Shown: positions 1 through 9,504 of the stretch, piece after piece
Layout: each line of letters starts with the position of its first letter
How positions within the stretch are numbered: the stretch's first letter is position 1
Source: Pseudomonas paraglycinae
GTDB taxonomy: Bacteria; Pseudomonadota; Gammaproteobacteria; Pseudomonadales; Pseudomonadaceae
Direction of reading: 5' to 3'
DNA length: 64,000 bases
NCBI RefSeq assembly: GCF_021601625.1
Contig: NZ_BQHR01000010.1
Span: forward strand, 62,001-126,000
The notes under the pieces: generated by a model
The model's database searches: none
Told to the model about the DNA's origin: nothing
The model's input: the letters and a program-made list of their open reading frames with translations, nothing else
Position numbers and translations under genes: made by a program

Positions 1-931
<931 letters not shown>

Positions 932-935
<4 letters not shown>

Positions 936-2038
936 GCAGACTCAAGCACTTCATCGCGCCGGCGTTGTGCGCGGCGCTGCTGAGCAGCGGCGGCGGCGCT
1001 CATGCGGAAGAACGTACCCTGCGCGTCTACAACTGGTTCGACTACATCACTCCCAAGGCACTGGAAGATTTCAAGGCGCAGAACAGCCAGACCAAACTGG
1101 TCTACGACATCTTCGACACCAACGAAGCGCTGGAGGCCAAGCTGCTGACCGGCAACTCCGGCTATGACGTGGTGGTGCCGTCCAACGTGTTCCTCGCCAA
1201 GCAGATCGAGGCCGGGGTGTTCCAGCCGCTGGATCGCAGCCAGTTGCCGAACTGGAACCACCTCGACCCGAAACTGATGAAGCTGATCGAGGCCAACGAC
1301 CCTGGCAACCAGTTCGCCGTGCCGTATATGTACGGCACTATCCTGATCGGCTTCAACCCGGCCAAGGTCAAGGCCGCGCTGGGTAACAACGCGCCGGTGG
1401 ACAGCTGGGACCTGATCTTCAAGGAAGAGAACATCAGCAAGCTCAAGCAGTGCGGCGTGGCCCTGCTCGACTCGCCATCGGAGATTCTGCCGCTGGCCCT
1501 GCAACACCTCGGTCTGGATCCCAACAGCAAGAACCCGGCGGACTACGCCAAGGCTGAAGCGCTGCTGATGAAGATTCGTCCGTACGTGACCTACTTCCAT
1601 TCGTCCAAGTACATGGCCGACATCGCCAACGGCGACATCTGCGTTGCCGTCGGCTATTCGGGCAGCTTCTCGCAAGCGGCCAACCGCGCCAAGGAAGCGA
1701 AAAATGGCGTGGTGGTGGACATGCGTCTGCCGAAAGAAGGCGCGCCGATCTGGTTCGACATGCTTGCCATCCCGAAAGGTGCGAAGAATCCGCAGGATGC
1801 CTACACCTTCATCAACTACCTGCTGCAACCGCAGGTGATTGCGCCGGTCAGCGATTTTGTCGGTTATCCGAACCCGAACAAGGACGCCACCGAACTTGTC
1901 GACCCGGCGATTCGCAACAACCCGAATCTGTACCCGACCGATGCGGCGATGAACACGCTCTACACCCTGCAACCGTTGCCGCGTGATGCGGAACGGGCGC
2001 GCACCCGGGCCTGGACCAAGATCAAGTCCGGCACCTGA
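932..2038 (+). CDS. Polyamine ABC transporter periplasmic binding protein (PotF/SpuD-like)
   Basis: 368-residue extracytoplasmic solute-binding protein of the spermidine/putrescine class. A Sec signal peptide is visible (residues 1 to about 24, ending around SGGGAHA), followed by the family opening LRVYNWFDYITP and the conserved ligand-pocket segments YDIFDTNEALEAKLL, GYDVVVPSN, VPYMYGTILIGFN and AVGYSGSF. The ATG at 932 overlaps the TGA of the deacetylase gene, indicating translational coupling. No permease or ATPase gene is visible, so it either feeds a transporter encoded elsewhere or acts as a polyamine sensor. Gene order matches PA1409-PA1410 of P. aeruginosa. Confidence 0.88.
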
Positions 2039-2055
2039 AGCGCTGCGACCCAACC

Positions 2056-2081
2056 AGACCCGCAGCCGCGGGTCTTTTTTT
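2056..2081 (+). terminator. Rho-independent terminator after the polyamine genes
   Basis: Perfect 8-bp stem AGACCCGC / GCGGGTCT (2056-2063 and 2068-2075) with a 4-base AGCC loop, followed by a run of seven T (2075-2081). It lies 17 bp after the stop codon of the binding-protein gene. Confidence 0.93.
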
Positions 2082-2143
2082 GCCTGCAAGATCTATGTAC
2101 CGCATCGCAGCGCGGCCAGGATTTTAGTGTCCGATTTTTCCCC

Positions 2144-5100
2144 GTGGACATGAACATGACTGAACCTGCCGCCGCCCCAGACGTTTCCCCTCCTTTGCTG
2201 AAACAGAGCCGGCTGGTCGAACTGACCGGCCAGGGCTACTCGCTGCATCAAGTCGCCTCGACGTTGTTGCGCGAAGGACTGAACAAAAGCTATCCCGACC
2301 AACACATCGATCCGGATCACTGCATGCTCGCGACACCTCTGCGCGAGACCGACACTTCACAGAGCACCGCCAGGGTCTTCGCTTTCGAGTCGCTGACCCA
2401 TGCCTTCATCCAGCACTGCCTGCACAAGACCACAGCCGATTACATCGAAGGCGAGCACTTCCTGACCCGAACACCCAATGCAGTCCCTCCCACGCTTCTG
2501 CCGGTGAGCATGGACGACATCACTGCGCTGATGAACGACCTTGCACCTTTTCTGTTCCTCGAATATCAGCAGCGCCAGCTCGATTACTGGAACGAGTCCG
2601 CCAATGGCCAGCCACGCTGGCAAGAGCTGTCCGATCAGTTGTGCTCGGCGGCAAATGTGCAGTCCGCCAGCGGCTGGGACGCCGACGAGTGCGCATTGGC
2701 ACGATTTGTCGCGCAGCATCCAGACCGGAGTGAACGCTCGCCCGCGGCCAACGATTTCGTCGGACTGAAAGCCTGCCTGATGGACATCGAACTGGTCGAC
2801 GGCGAGGACAGTACACACCTGCTTGTCGCCGGGGCTCTCGTGCTGACCGCCACCGTCAAAAAACGAAGCCGGATCCTGATGTACACCGTTGCCGATGGCT
2901 ATGAATCATTCGACTCGCTGACCGCGCTGGGAGAAACATTGCCGCAGCGACTCGATCCCCGGCTGTCCGATCGCTCCTTGAAATGGCGCCTGATCGAGCC
3001 CGAAGGAAACATCTTCGATGCCGTCGCACAGGCGCAGATCAGCAACCAGCTCGGCGCGATCGAGGCACTGGATCCCGCCAGCCGGTCGATCAGTGCCCAC
3101 GCCGGCTCCGGGCAGCAGCGCCGCAGTCGGTTCAGCCCACTTGAGCGGGCTCGACTCGACCAGCTGGAAGAGGCCATTCCCGACTGGTTACTCGAAGGGT
3201 CGGCGCACGACCTGCAGGACTACAGTCGCTACGTTGCCGAGCTCGGCACGTTGCGCAACGAAGCCGGGAATGGCGCGTTCAGGGAAGATGACATTCCCCT
3301 GATCAAACCCTACGCCGAACGTCGGATGCGTGAAGCGATCATTGCCGACGAAAGCGCTGAAGGCGCCGCCGACCTGCCTCTGGAACAGCTGCGAATCACG
3401 GTGACGAACAGCCTCGAAGCCGGCGGCTTCACGCTGCCCAACCCGTTTGATCGAGGACACGAAACTCTGGGTGAATTTGCCCTGCAAAATACCGCGCCCT
3501 ACCAGGCCACGATCGCCTTCGATGATGGCCGAGCCGTACCTGACTGGTTGACGGTGGATTTTCTGACCGCCGTCGCGGAAAAGGTCGACATCGGTGGTCA
3601 CTATCCGCAACTGATCAAACGCGCGCTGATCGATGACCCGATCCGTTCGACCGCGCACCGGACTCGCTATCTGCGCCAGCTGCCGACGCTTCTGCCGATG
3701 CTCGCGCTGGAGTGCAAACTCAGACGCCAGGGTGCAATCGATGAGCGTGGCTATAACTATGTCTGCCAGTTGATGGATGCCATCAACCGCAAACTGCCGG
3801 CGGCCGAACATCCGGTGACCATCCGGCCTCTGGCGTTCGTCCCGCGCCGCCGCTTGAGCCGGCGCTCGGACGTGGTCGCCAACATGTTCATCATTTGTCC
3901 GCGAGATCACGCACACGGTCCCTGTCTTTTGTACCGACCGCTGCTGGACACCCCATTGATGCAGTTCGCTTCGTTGCAGAACCTGATGTATGCGCTGTAT
4001 CAGGCGGGCGAACTGCGCAATTCGGTACTCGCCTGGATGGGCAGCGCGGCCCTGAGTTTCGAGTACTCGCAATACGCCTTCCCGGTGGGTCTGCCCTCGC
4101 CGTGGATCGTCACTCAACTGGCCACGGAACCGTTCATGCATCTGGACCTGACCGGCCCGATCGAACTGGAAAATGCGCCGCTCGACGGCGACATCCTCGC
4201 TGCGCTGTACACGGCGAACAGTCAGGCACTGGTCGAGCTTGCGAACCGTCAGTCACAGTCCAACCGTGAGCGTCGCTGGGCACTTCTGGCGGACAGCGGC
4301 TGGGCCATTTTCAGTGTCGCCGCAAATTTCATGAGCGGCGCAACCGGCACCGCTGTCTGGGTCTGGCAGACCATCACGCAGATCCAGCAGGCGATTGATG
4401 CCCATGAACGCGACGACAATCTGGTGGCCTGGCAATCCACCGCCGATGTTCTGCTCACCCTCGGCATCATCATGACTCAGCACGCCGTGGTACGACGCAA
4501 CCGCTCCTGGTCGCCGCGCCGGAGTAAATCGTACGAGTTCGAGCAAGGGACGCCGGAGAGCGTGGCGTCCGCGAGAACGCCGCAACCTGCGCCAGCGGTC
4601 GCGCCATCGGTCGTCCTCGATCCGCTGGTTGTCACCGGCGAAGTCCCTGCCGATCATTTCACTCAACTCGAACAGGGGACGCTGTTGCGATCTGGCACCA
4701 GCGCACGCTTCATCGCGATGCTCGACCGTTTCAGGATCGCCGCACCTGACTTGAGCGGCAAACGAGCCTCGTCGGTCACTCACCTCTACACCCTCGACGG
4801 CAAGACGTGCGTCCAGGTCGGCATGCGCTGGTTTGAAGTGATCGCCCGGCCAGGCGAGCCGGTTCACATCGTTGACCCGGCCGACCCACAGCGTATCGGC
4901 ATGGCCCTGAAATACGACGAGACGGCCGGACAATGGCACTGGGACCCGAAACTGCGTTTGCGCGGCGGCATGCCGAAAAGCCGGATCGAGGCATTCCGTC
5001 GATCCAAAAAACAGATCATGGATGCAGCGTGGACTGAGCTGGAACAATTTGAAGCAGGCGAAACCGAAGCGAAAACACTGCTGCTGCGAGCACTGGTCGC

Positions 5101-6769
5101 CCTTCCACGGGATATCAGCGAAGCCGGATTCGAGCACTCCGCGTCCATTTATCTGGACCGCGCCACGAAGCTGGGCAATGACTACACCAAGGCCCTGGAC
5201 CAACTCGAGATCTGGCGCGAGGCAGGGGGCGGCGGCTCGGTACACCAGGCCAAACTGATGAGCCTTACTCTGGGTCAGCACCGCTGTTTTGGCTCGTGGC
5301 TGCGAGTGAAGATGCGGACTTATGCCAAGACCACGCAAATATTCGTTGACAGCGCAATCAACCAGACAGCGATATCGCGAAACAAGCAGATCGAAATAGC
5401 CACCGTCGCCACCGCGATGAGCGACGAAATGATTGCCACCCTGCAGACCCTGGATCGTTCGCTGCACGTCTTGAACAGCCACTCGGCCAAGGCCAGAGAA
5501 GTGGCCACACGACTGGAATTGCTGCTGCCGGACTTCAGCCCGCTCGATCTCAAGGCCAATGAAATCGGCATGTCCTACGAACGCTGTGTCGTGGATCAAC
5601 CGGGGGCCGCCATGAATGCCGCCCGTGTTGCCATCGGGATCATTACGGCCGCTGCCGCCGACGCCAGCCATGAGCTGATCCTGTTGAGCAAAACAGCGGT
5701 GACCGCAGACGGACAGCCAGCGCGTCTTGAACGCCTGTCGCAATGGAACGACCTCTTCGCCAGCCTCGGTGAACGCGTCGAACAGCTGCCTGCCGACCAT
5801 CCCGGCCAGTTCGTCCAGGACAGACTCGACAGGGTTCGCGAGCTGATCGGCGAGTTCCACCTGCTGGCTCGCAATCGACTGACCACGGAACTGCCTGAAC
5901 CTGAGGAACGACCGGCACCCGTCAAGTCCAGAGCGCAGCCCTCCACATCGCAGTCCAAAGTGAAGGTCTCCAAGAGCCGCCCCCGCCCAGAGGTGGACGA
6001 GCAGGCTTCCACTGCCCCGGACGGCGACTCCAGCGCAGAGGTCCCGTTCGTCAAACTGTCCACTCGACGACCTGACCCGAAGATGCCCAAAGATGACGAG
6101 GACCTTCTTTCATCGGCCATCCAGCTTGAAGCGGACATCGACCGATTCAACAGGAAGACCCGCGAGGATGCCAAGCGACCAGGGCGCATTCCCGCCGACA
6201 TCCGCGACATGTTCGAACAGCAAGTCGAGCGGCTCAAGCAAGCGGCCAATGACGTCGAAAGCGCTATCACCCGAAGAAAAAACGCCAGGAAGGATCCGTG
6301 GCCCGTCACCTCCCTCATCCCGAACCTGCGCGCGGGTGCCATCCGCACACAGGCCGAAGGCATAGCGGTCTATGCGACCATGCTTAAACACCGCAAACCT
6401 CGGGAAACCTATTTCCACTGGATGCACGACAACGGGCAGGTCAAGGTCAGCAAAGACCCTCGCGGGCGCATTCGTACCCGTTATCGCGGGGACTACTTTC
6501 AGGAGTATCGGATTCTCGACAGGAACAACGCTGACAAGCCGCTGTGGGTGGCGCACTTCCACTACGACCAGCTCGGGGATGCAGATGAGCTGTACACCAC
6601 CGCCCACCTGAAACCGGCCGATGCCTATCTGCAGACGCTCGATGACAAAACGCGGCAGGCACTCAGCACCTTCGATGCCGTCGACAATGCACTACGGCGC
6701 ATCGTCGATCCGCAGGTACGCGATCTGTTCCTGAAATCGCAGCCGCAGGCTCAACCGAAAGACGCTTAA
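2144..6769 (+). CDS. Giant DUF6543 / dermonecrotic-toxin-like protein
   Basis: 1541-residue protein resembling the large Pseudomonas proteins annotated as dermonecrotic toxin domain (DUF6543) proteins, by my recall of the family pattern. Matching landmarks are an N-terminal YPDQHIDPD segment, QLDYWNESANGQPRW (about 147-161), IPDWLLEGS (about 345), a LPTLLPMLALECKLRRQG helix (about 510-527), CLLYRPLLDTPLMQFAS (about 590-607), a hydrophobic stretch about 715-780 that could insert in a membrane, a WFEVIARPGEPVHIVDP beta segment (about 895), and a C-terminal LWVAHFHYDQLGD block (about 1470). There is no Sec signal. Residues about 1250-1360 are charged and low complexity. Start is uncertain: GTG 2144 is used here, but ATG 2150 or 2156 are equally possible and no good ribosome site is seen. 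It is monocistronic. Its last 4 bases overlap the end of the convergent MocR gene. The toxin/effector role is inference only. Confidence 0.6.
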   Translation: MDMNMTEPAAAPDVSPPLLKQSRLVELTGQGYSLHQVASTLLREGLNKSYPDQHIDPDHCMLATPLRETDTSQSTARVFAFESLTHAFIQHCLHKTTADYIEGEHFLTRTPNAVPPTLLPVSMDDITALMNDLAPFLFLEYQQRQLDYWNESANGQPRWQELSDQLCSAANVQSASGWDADECALARFVAQHPDRSERSPAANDFVGLKACLMDIELVDGEDSTHLLVAGALVLTATVKKRSRILMYTVADGYESFDSLTALGETLPQRLDPRLSDRSLKWRLIEPEGNIFDAVAQAQISNQLGAIEALDPASRSISAHAGSGQQRRSRFSPLERARLDQLEEAIPDWLLEGSAHDLQDYSRYVAELGTLRNEAGNGAFREDDIPLIKPYAERRMREAIIADESAEGAADLPLEQLRITVTNSLEAGGFTLPNPFDRGHETLGEFALQNTAPYQATIAFDDGRAVPDWLTVDFLTAVAEKVDIGGHYPQLIKRALIDDPIRSTAHRTRYLRQLPTLLPMLALECKLRRQGAIDERGYNYVCQLMDAINRKLPAAEHPVTIRPLAFVPRRRLSRRSDVVANMFIICPRDHAHGPCLLYRPLLDTPLMQFASLQNLMYALYQAGELRNSVLAWMGSAALSFEYSQYAFPVGLPSPWIVTQLATEPFMHLDLTGPIELENAPLDGDILAALYTANSQALVELANRQSQSNRERRWALLADSGWAIFSVAANFMSGATGTAVWVWQTITQIQQAIDAHERDDNLVAWQSTADVLLTLGIIMTQHAVVRRNRSWSPRRSKSYEFEQGTPESVASARTPQPAPAVAPSVVLDPLVVTGEVPADHFTQLEQGTLLRSGTSARFIAMLDRFRIAAPDLSGKRASSVTHLYTLDGKTCVQVGMRWFEVIARPGEPVHIVDPADPQRIGMALKYDETAGQWHWDPKLRLRGGMPKSRIEAFRRSKKQIMDAAWTELEQFEAGETEAKTLLLRALVALPRDISEAGFEHSASIYLDRATKLGNDYTKALDQLEIWREAGGGGSVHQAKLMSLTLGQHRCFGSWLRVKMRTYAKTTQIFVDSAINQTAISRNKQIEIATVATAMSDEMIATLQTLDRSLHVLNSHSAKAREVATRLELLLPDFSPLDLKANEIGMSYERCVVDQPGAAMNAARVAIGIITAAAADASHELILLSKTAVTADGQPARLERLSQWNDLFASLGERVEQLPADHPGQFVQDRLDRVRELIGEFHLLARNRLTTELPEPEERPAPVKSRAQPSTSQSKVKVSKSRPRPEVDEQASTAPDGDSSAEVPFVKLSTRRPDPKMPKDDEDLLSSAIQLEADIDRFNRKTREDAKRPGRIPADIRDMFEQQVERLKQAANDVESAITRRKNARKDPWPVTSLIPNLRAGAIRTQAEGIAVYATMLKHRKPRETYFHWMHDNGQVKVSKDPRGRIRTRYRGDYFQEYRILDRNNADKPLWVAHFHYDQLGDADELYTTAHLKPADAYLQTLDDKTRQALSTFDAVDNALRRIVDPQVRDLFLKSQPQAQPKDA

Positions 6770-8319
6770 GGGCGCCAGACTTCACGCAGACGGGCCAGAG
6801 CCGACTCGATCGCCGGCTCCGGCACCGCCGCAAAACCCAGCACCAGACCGGCGCGCTGATCGATCGGGGTCGTCGAGTCCGGCAGCCAATACTTGCTCAG
6901 GCCGTGGACTTCCACTTCCACGCTGGCGGCCTGCTCAATCAGCTGTTGTTCGCGGGCCACGCTGTCGACCGCCACGGTGAGATGCAGTCCCGCTGACACC
7001 GCCGGCAGCTCACCCACGCCCGCCAATCCTTGCGGCCAACCGTTGATGAGGGCGTTACGCCGACTGAGGGCTGCCCGGCGCATCCGCCGGATGTGCCGCT
7101 GGAAATGCCCGGCCGCCATGAATTCGGCCATCACCGCTTGAGTGCTCACTTCCGAATGCCGGACATCCACCGCGCGCCGCTGCGCAAAGGCCTCGACCAG
7201 CCCCGGCGGCAACACCAGATAACCCAGACGCAGCGCCGGGAACGCGACTTTGCCGAAAGTGCCGACGTACAACACGCGACCCTGGCGATCGAGCGCAGCC
7301 AGCGGAGCCAGTGGCGCGCCGGTGTAGCGATATTCGCCGTCGTAGTCGTCCTCGACGATCCAGCCGCCGGTGCGCTCGGCCCAGGCCAGCAGTTCCAGAC
7401 GTCGCGCCAGGCTCATCACCACACCGGTCGGGTATTGATGAGACGGCGTGACATAAGCCACCCGGCAATCTTCGGCGGCCGCCAGTGCCGCGCAGTCGAT
7501 GCCCTCTTCGTCCACGGCAATACCGTGCAATCGACCGCCGGCCAAGGCGAACGCATGACCCGCTGCGCGATAGCCGGGATTCTCGATGCCCACCCCTGCG
7601 CCCGGCTCCACCAGCAACTGTGCACAAAGGCTGATTCCCTGTTGCGCGCCACTGGTGATCACAATTTGCTCAGCCGAGCACTGCAGGCCGCGCGAACTGC
7701 GCAAATAAGCGGCGATCAGACCGCGCAGGCGCGCATCGCCCGCCGGGTCGCCGTAACACAGTTGCTGCAAATCGGGTTTGCGCCAGAACGCCGCGTTCAG
7801 CTTGGCCCAGACGTCGAACGGAAACAGATCAAACGCCGGAACACCGACCCGGAATGCTCGCGGCGGACCGCTCGGTGGCGTCGGTAAATGGTTCTGCTCA
7901 AGCCGCTGCAATGCACCACTGTGGATAACTTTGCTGGATAAATCCCCAGTGGAATTGACCGAAATTGTGGATAAGGTTGTGGGTAAGCCTGTTGAAAACC
8001 CTGTGGATACTTTTGTGGATAATTTTTTCGCGGGCGCCACCGATTGCGGTAACTGCGCCACATAAGTGCCGTCCCCGACCCGGCCTTCAATGAAACCTTC
8101 GGCATACAGCTGATCGTAGGCGCGCACCACGCTGTTGCGGGAAATCCCCAGCGCCGCTGCCAGATCGCGGCTGGCCGGCAGGCGCGTGCCGCTGGCCAGA
8201 CGTCCGTCGAGCACCCGCAGGCGCAAGGCCTGATAGAGCTGACGGCTCAGCCCTTTGCGGCGGTCGAGCTCGATACCGGCAGGGTTGAACGGCAGTGACA
8301 GCGTGGTCGAATCGGGCAT
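6766..8319 (-). CDS. MocR/PdxR-type transcriptional regulator (GntR wHTH + aminotransferase domain)
   Basis: 517 residues in the typical MocR layout. A GntR winged helix (about 20-88, with LPASRDLAAALGISRNSVV) is followed by a long linker (about 90-160) and a fold-type I aminotransferase-like domain that binds PLP (about 160-517; YVTPSHQYPTG, VEDDYDGEYRY and the GTFGK PLP-lysine segment are visible). Such proteins sense PLP or PLP-amine adducts and usually control the divergent neighbour, here a PaiB-like gene. ATG 8319 is preferred over the adjacent GTG 8322 because AGG lies about 9 bases upstream of it. The linker is odd: it contains a 4-residue pattern [L/V/F]-[S/P]-T-x encoded by a tandem array of DnaA-box-like 9-mers (see 7920-8022). 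The 3' end overlaps the convergent giant gene by 4 bp. Confidence 0.88.
   Translation of the reverse strand: MPDSTTLSLPFNPAGIELDRRKGLSRQLYQALRLRVLDGRLASGTRLPASRDLAAALGISRNSVVRAYDQLYAEGFIEGRVGDGTYVAQLPQSVAPAKKLSTKVSTGFSTGLPTTLSTISVNSTGDLSSKVIHSGALQRLEQNHLPTPPSGPPRAFRVGVPAFDLFPFDVWAKLNAAFWRKPDLQQLCYGDPAGDARLRGLIAAYLRSSRGLQCSAEQIVITSGAQQGISLCAQLLVEPGAGVGIENPGYRAAGHAFALAGGRLHGIAVDEEGIDCAALAAAEDCRVAYVTPSHQYPTGVVMSLARRLELLAWAERTGGWIVEDDYDGEYRYTGAPLAPLAALDRQGRVLYVGTFGKVAFPALRLGYLVLPPGLVEAFAQRRAVDVRHSEVSTQAVMAEFMAAGHFQRHIRRMRRAALSRRNALINGWPQGLAGVGELPAVSAGLHLTVAVDSVAREQQLIEQAASVEVEVHGLSKYWLPDSTTPIDQRAGLVLGFAAVPEPAIESALARLREVWRP
7920..8022. repeat. DnaA-box-like array inside the MocR linker
   Basis: Reading the + strand as TGTGGATAA (complement TTATCCACA, the consensus DnaA box), perfect copies lie at 7920-7928, 7966-7974 and 8014-8022. 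One-mismatch copies lie at 7978-7986 (TGTGGGTAA) and 8002-8010 (TGTGGATAC). A more diverged unit (TGTTGAAAA) lies at 7990-7998 and another (GCTGGATAA) at 7933-7941. Units at 7966, 7978, 7990, 8002 and 8014 are spaced exactly 12 bp, all in the same orientation. On the coding strand the phased copies read Leu-Ser-Thr, but the copy at 7920-7928 is in another frame and reads Val-Ile-His-Ser. DnaA binding itself is inferred from consensus only. Confidence 0.75.
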
Positions 8320-8324
8320 CACAA

Positions 8325-8369
8325 TGGACCTATGAAATTGGTCATCAATGGCTCTTACAACAGACCAAT
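8325..8369. promoter_or_regulatory. Candidate MocR operator and promoter between divergent genes
   Basis: Two direct near-repeats, GACCTAT (8327-8333) and GACCAAT (8363-8369), 36 bp apart, with an inverted copy ATTGGTC (8337-8343) between them. MocR proteins commonly bind paired direct repeats in divergent promoters. A weak -35 (TTACAA, 8355-8360) and -10 (TACGAT, 8378-8383) with a 17-bp spacer would place the second repeat inside the spacer of the rightward promoter. Functional assignment is inference. Confidence 0.45.
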
Positions 8370-8411
8370 AGCCTGCCTACGATGCAGGCATTCGCCAAGG
8401 AAATTTTCTCC

Positions 8412-9035
8412 ATGTACACACCCCGCGCCTTTGCCATCGAAGACTTGTCCCAACTGCACGAACTGATCCTCGCCACCCGCCTCGCCATATTGGTCACCCA
8501 CGGCGAACAAGGCTTGCAGGCCAGTCATGTGCCGGTGTTGCTGCATCGCGAACAAGGTCCGAACGGCACGCTGTACGGGCATCTGGCCAAAGCCAATCCG
8601 CAGTGGAAAGACCTGCGCGACGGCGCCGAAGCGATGCTGATCTTTCCCGGTGCCGATGCCTACGTCAGCCCGGGGTTTTACCCGAGCAAGGCCGAGCACG
8701 GCAAAGTCGTGCCGACCTGGAACTACGTTGCTGTGCATGCCTACGGTCACGCCGAAACCTTCAGCAATGGCGGTCGCCTGCTGGACATCGTCAGCACCCT
8801 CACCGACCGCCATGAAGCGGGCCGCGCCCAGCCCTGGTCGGTTGACGATGCCCCGGCCGATTACATCGACGGCATGCTCAAGGCCATCGTCGGGTTCGCC
8901 ATTCCGATCGACCGCCTCGAAGGCAAGCGCAAGCTCAGCCAGAACCGTAGCGTCGAAGATATCGCCGGCGTGCGCGAAGGCCTGGCTGCCAGCTCCGACA
9001 TCAACGATCAAACCCTCGCTCACTTGATGCGTTAA
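8412..9035 (+). CDS. FMN-binding PaiB-like protein
   Basis: 207-residue protein of the PaiB / FMN-binding split-barrel family, recognisable from MYTPRAFA at the start, SHVPVLL, GTLYGHLAKANPQWK, PGADAYVSPGFYPSK, VVPTWNYVAVHAYG and the C-terminal KRKLSQNRS. Members bind FMN and are related to pyridoxamine-phosphate oxidase folds; some are annotated as negative regulators of sporulation or protease genes in Bacillus, but the biochemical role in Pseudomonas is not established. The ATG at 8412 has AAGGA about 10 bases upstream. It is transcribed away from the MocR gene and starts a compact run with two acetyltransferase genes, so MocR probably controls all three. Confidence 0.85.
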   Translation: MYTPRAFAIEDLSQLHELILATRLAILVTHGEQGLQASHVPVLLHREQGPNGTLYGHLAKANPQWKDLRDGAEAMLIFPGADAYVSPGFYPSKAEHGKVVPTWNYVAVHAYGHAETFSNGGRLLDIVSTLTDRHEAGRAQPWSVDDAPADYIDGMLKAIVGFAIPIDRLEGKRKLSQNRSVEDIAGVREGLAASSDINDQTLAHLMR

Positions 9036-9045
9036 GGAAATCACC

Positions 9046-9492
9046 ATGAGTCAGATCGACATCCGTCCGGTCAGCGCCGCCGATCACGCGGCCTGGCTGC
9101 CGCTGTGGCAGGCCTACCTGCGCTTCTACAACACTGAATTGCCGGACGCCGTCAGCCAGAGCACCTGGCAGCGTTTTCTCGACCCGAACGAACCGACCCA
9201 TGCCGCCCTCGCCTGGGCTGACGGCAAAGCGGTGGGCATGGTGCATTTCATCTACCATCGTTCGAACTGGAGCATCGAAAACTCCTGCTACCTGCAAGAC
9301 CTGCTGGTGGAGCCGCAAACCCGTGGCACCGGCGTCGGTCGCCTGCTGATCGAACACGTCTACGCCACGGCCAAGGCCGACGGGTGCTGCAAGGTGCACT
9401 GGCTGACCCACGAAACCAACGCCACGGCGATCCAGCTCTACGAGCGCATCGCCGAGCGCCCGGGTTTCATCCAGTTTCGCAAAGCCATTTAA
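9046..9492 (+). CDS. GNAT family N-acetyltransferase
   Basis: 148-residue single-domain GNAT enzyme. The acetyl-CoA binding motif A is clear: LQDLLVEPQTRGTGVGRLL (about residues 84-102, R/Q-x-x-G-x-G/A pattern), followed by motif B with NATAIQLYERI. It is cytoplasmic, and the substrate cannot be told from sequence. The start is supported by AAGGA eight bases upstream of ATG 9046 and it follows the PaiB-like gene by 10 bp. The PaiB-GNAT pairing recalls paiA-paiB of Bacillus, where PaiA is a polyamine-linked N-acetyltransferase; this analogy is only suggestive. Confidence 0.85.
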   Translation: MSQIDIRPVSAADHAAWLPLWQAYLRFYNTELPDAVSQSTWQRFLDPNEPTHAALAWADGKAVGMVHFIYHRSNWSIENSCYLQDLLVEPQTRGTGVGRLLIEHVYATAKADGCCKVHWLTHETNATAIQLYERIAERPGFIQFRKAI

Positions 9493-9504
9493 GGAGCCAC
9501 GCGC

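Noticed and set aside
7920-8022. Chromosomal or plasmid replication origin
   Set aside because: The DnaA-box cluster lies inside a coding region, with no AT-rich unwinding region and no dnaA, dnaN, rpmH or repA gene nearby.
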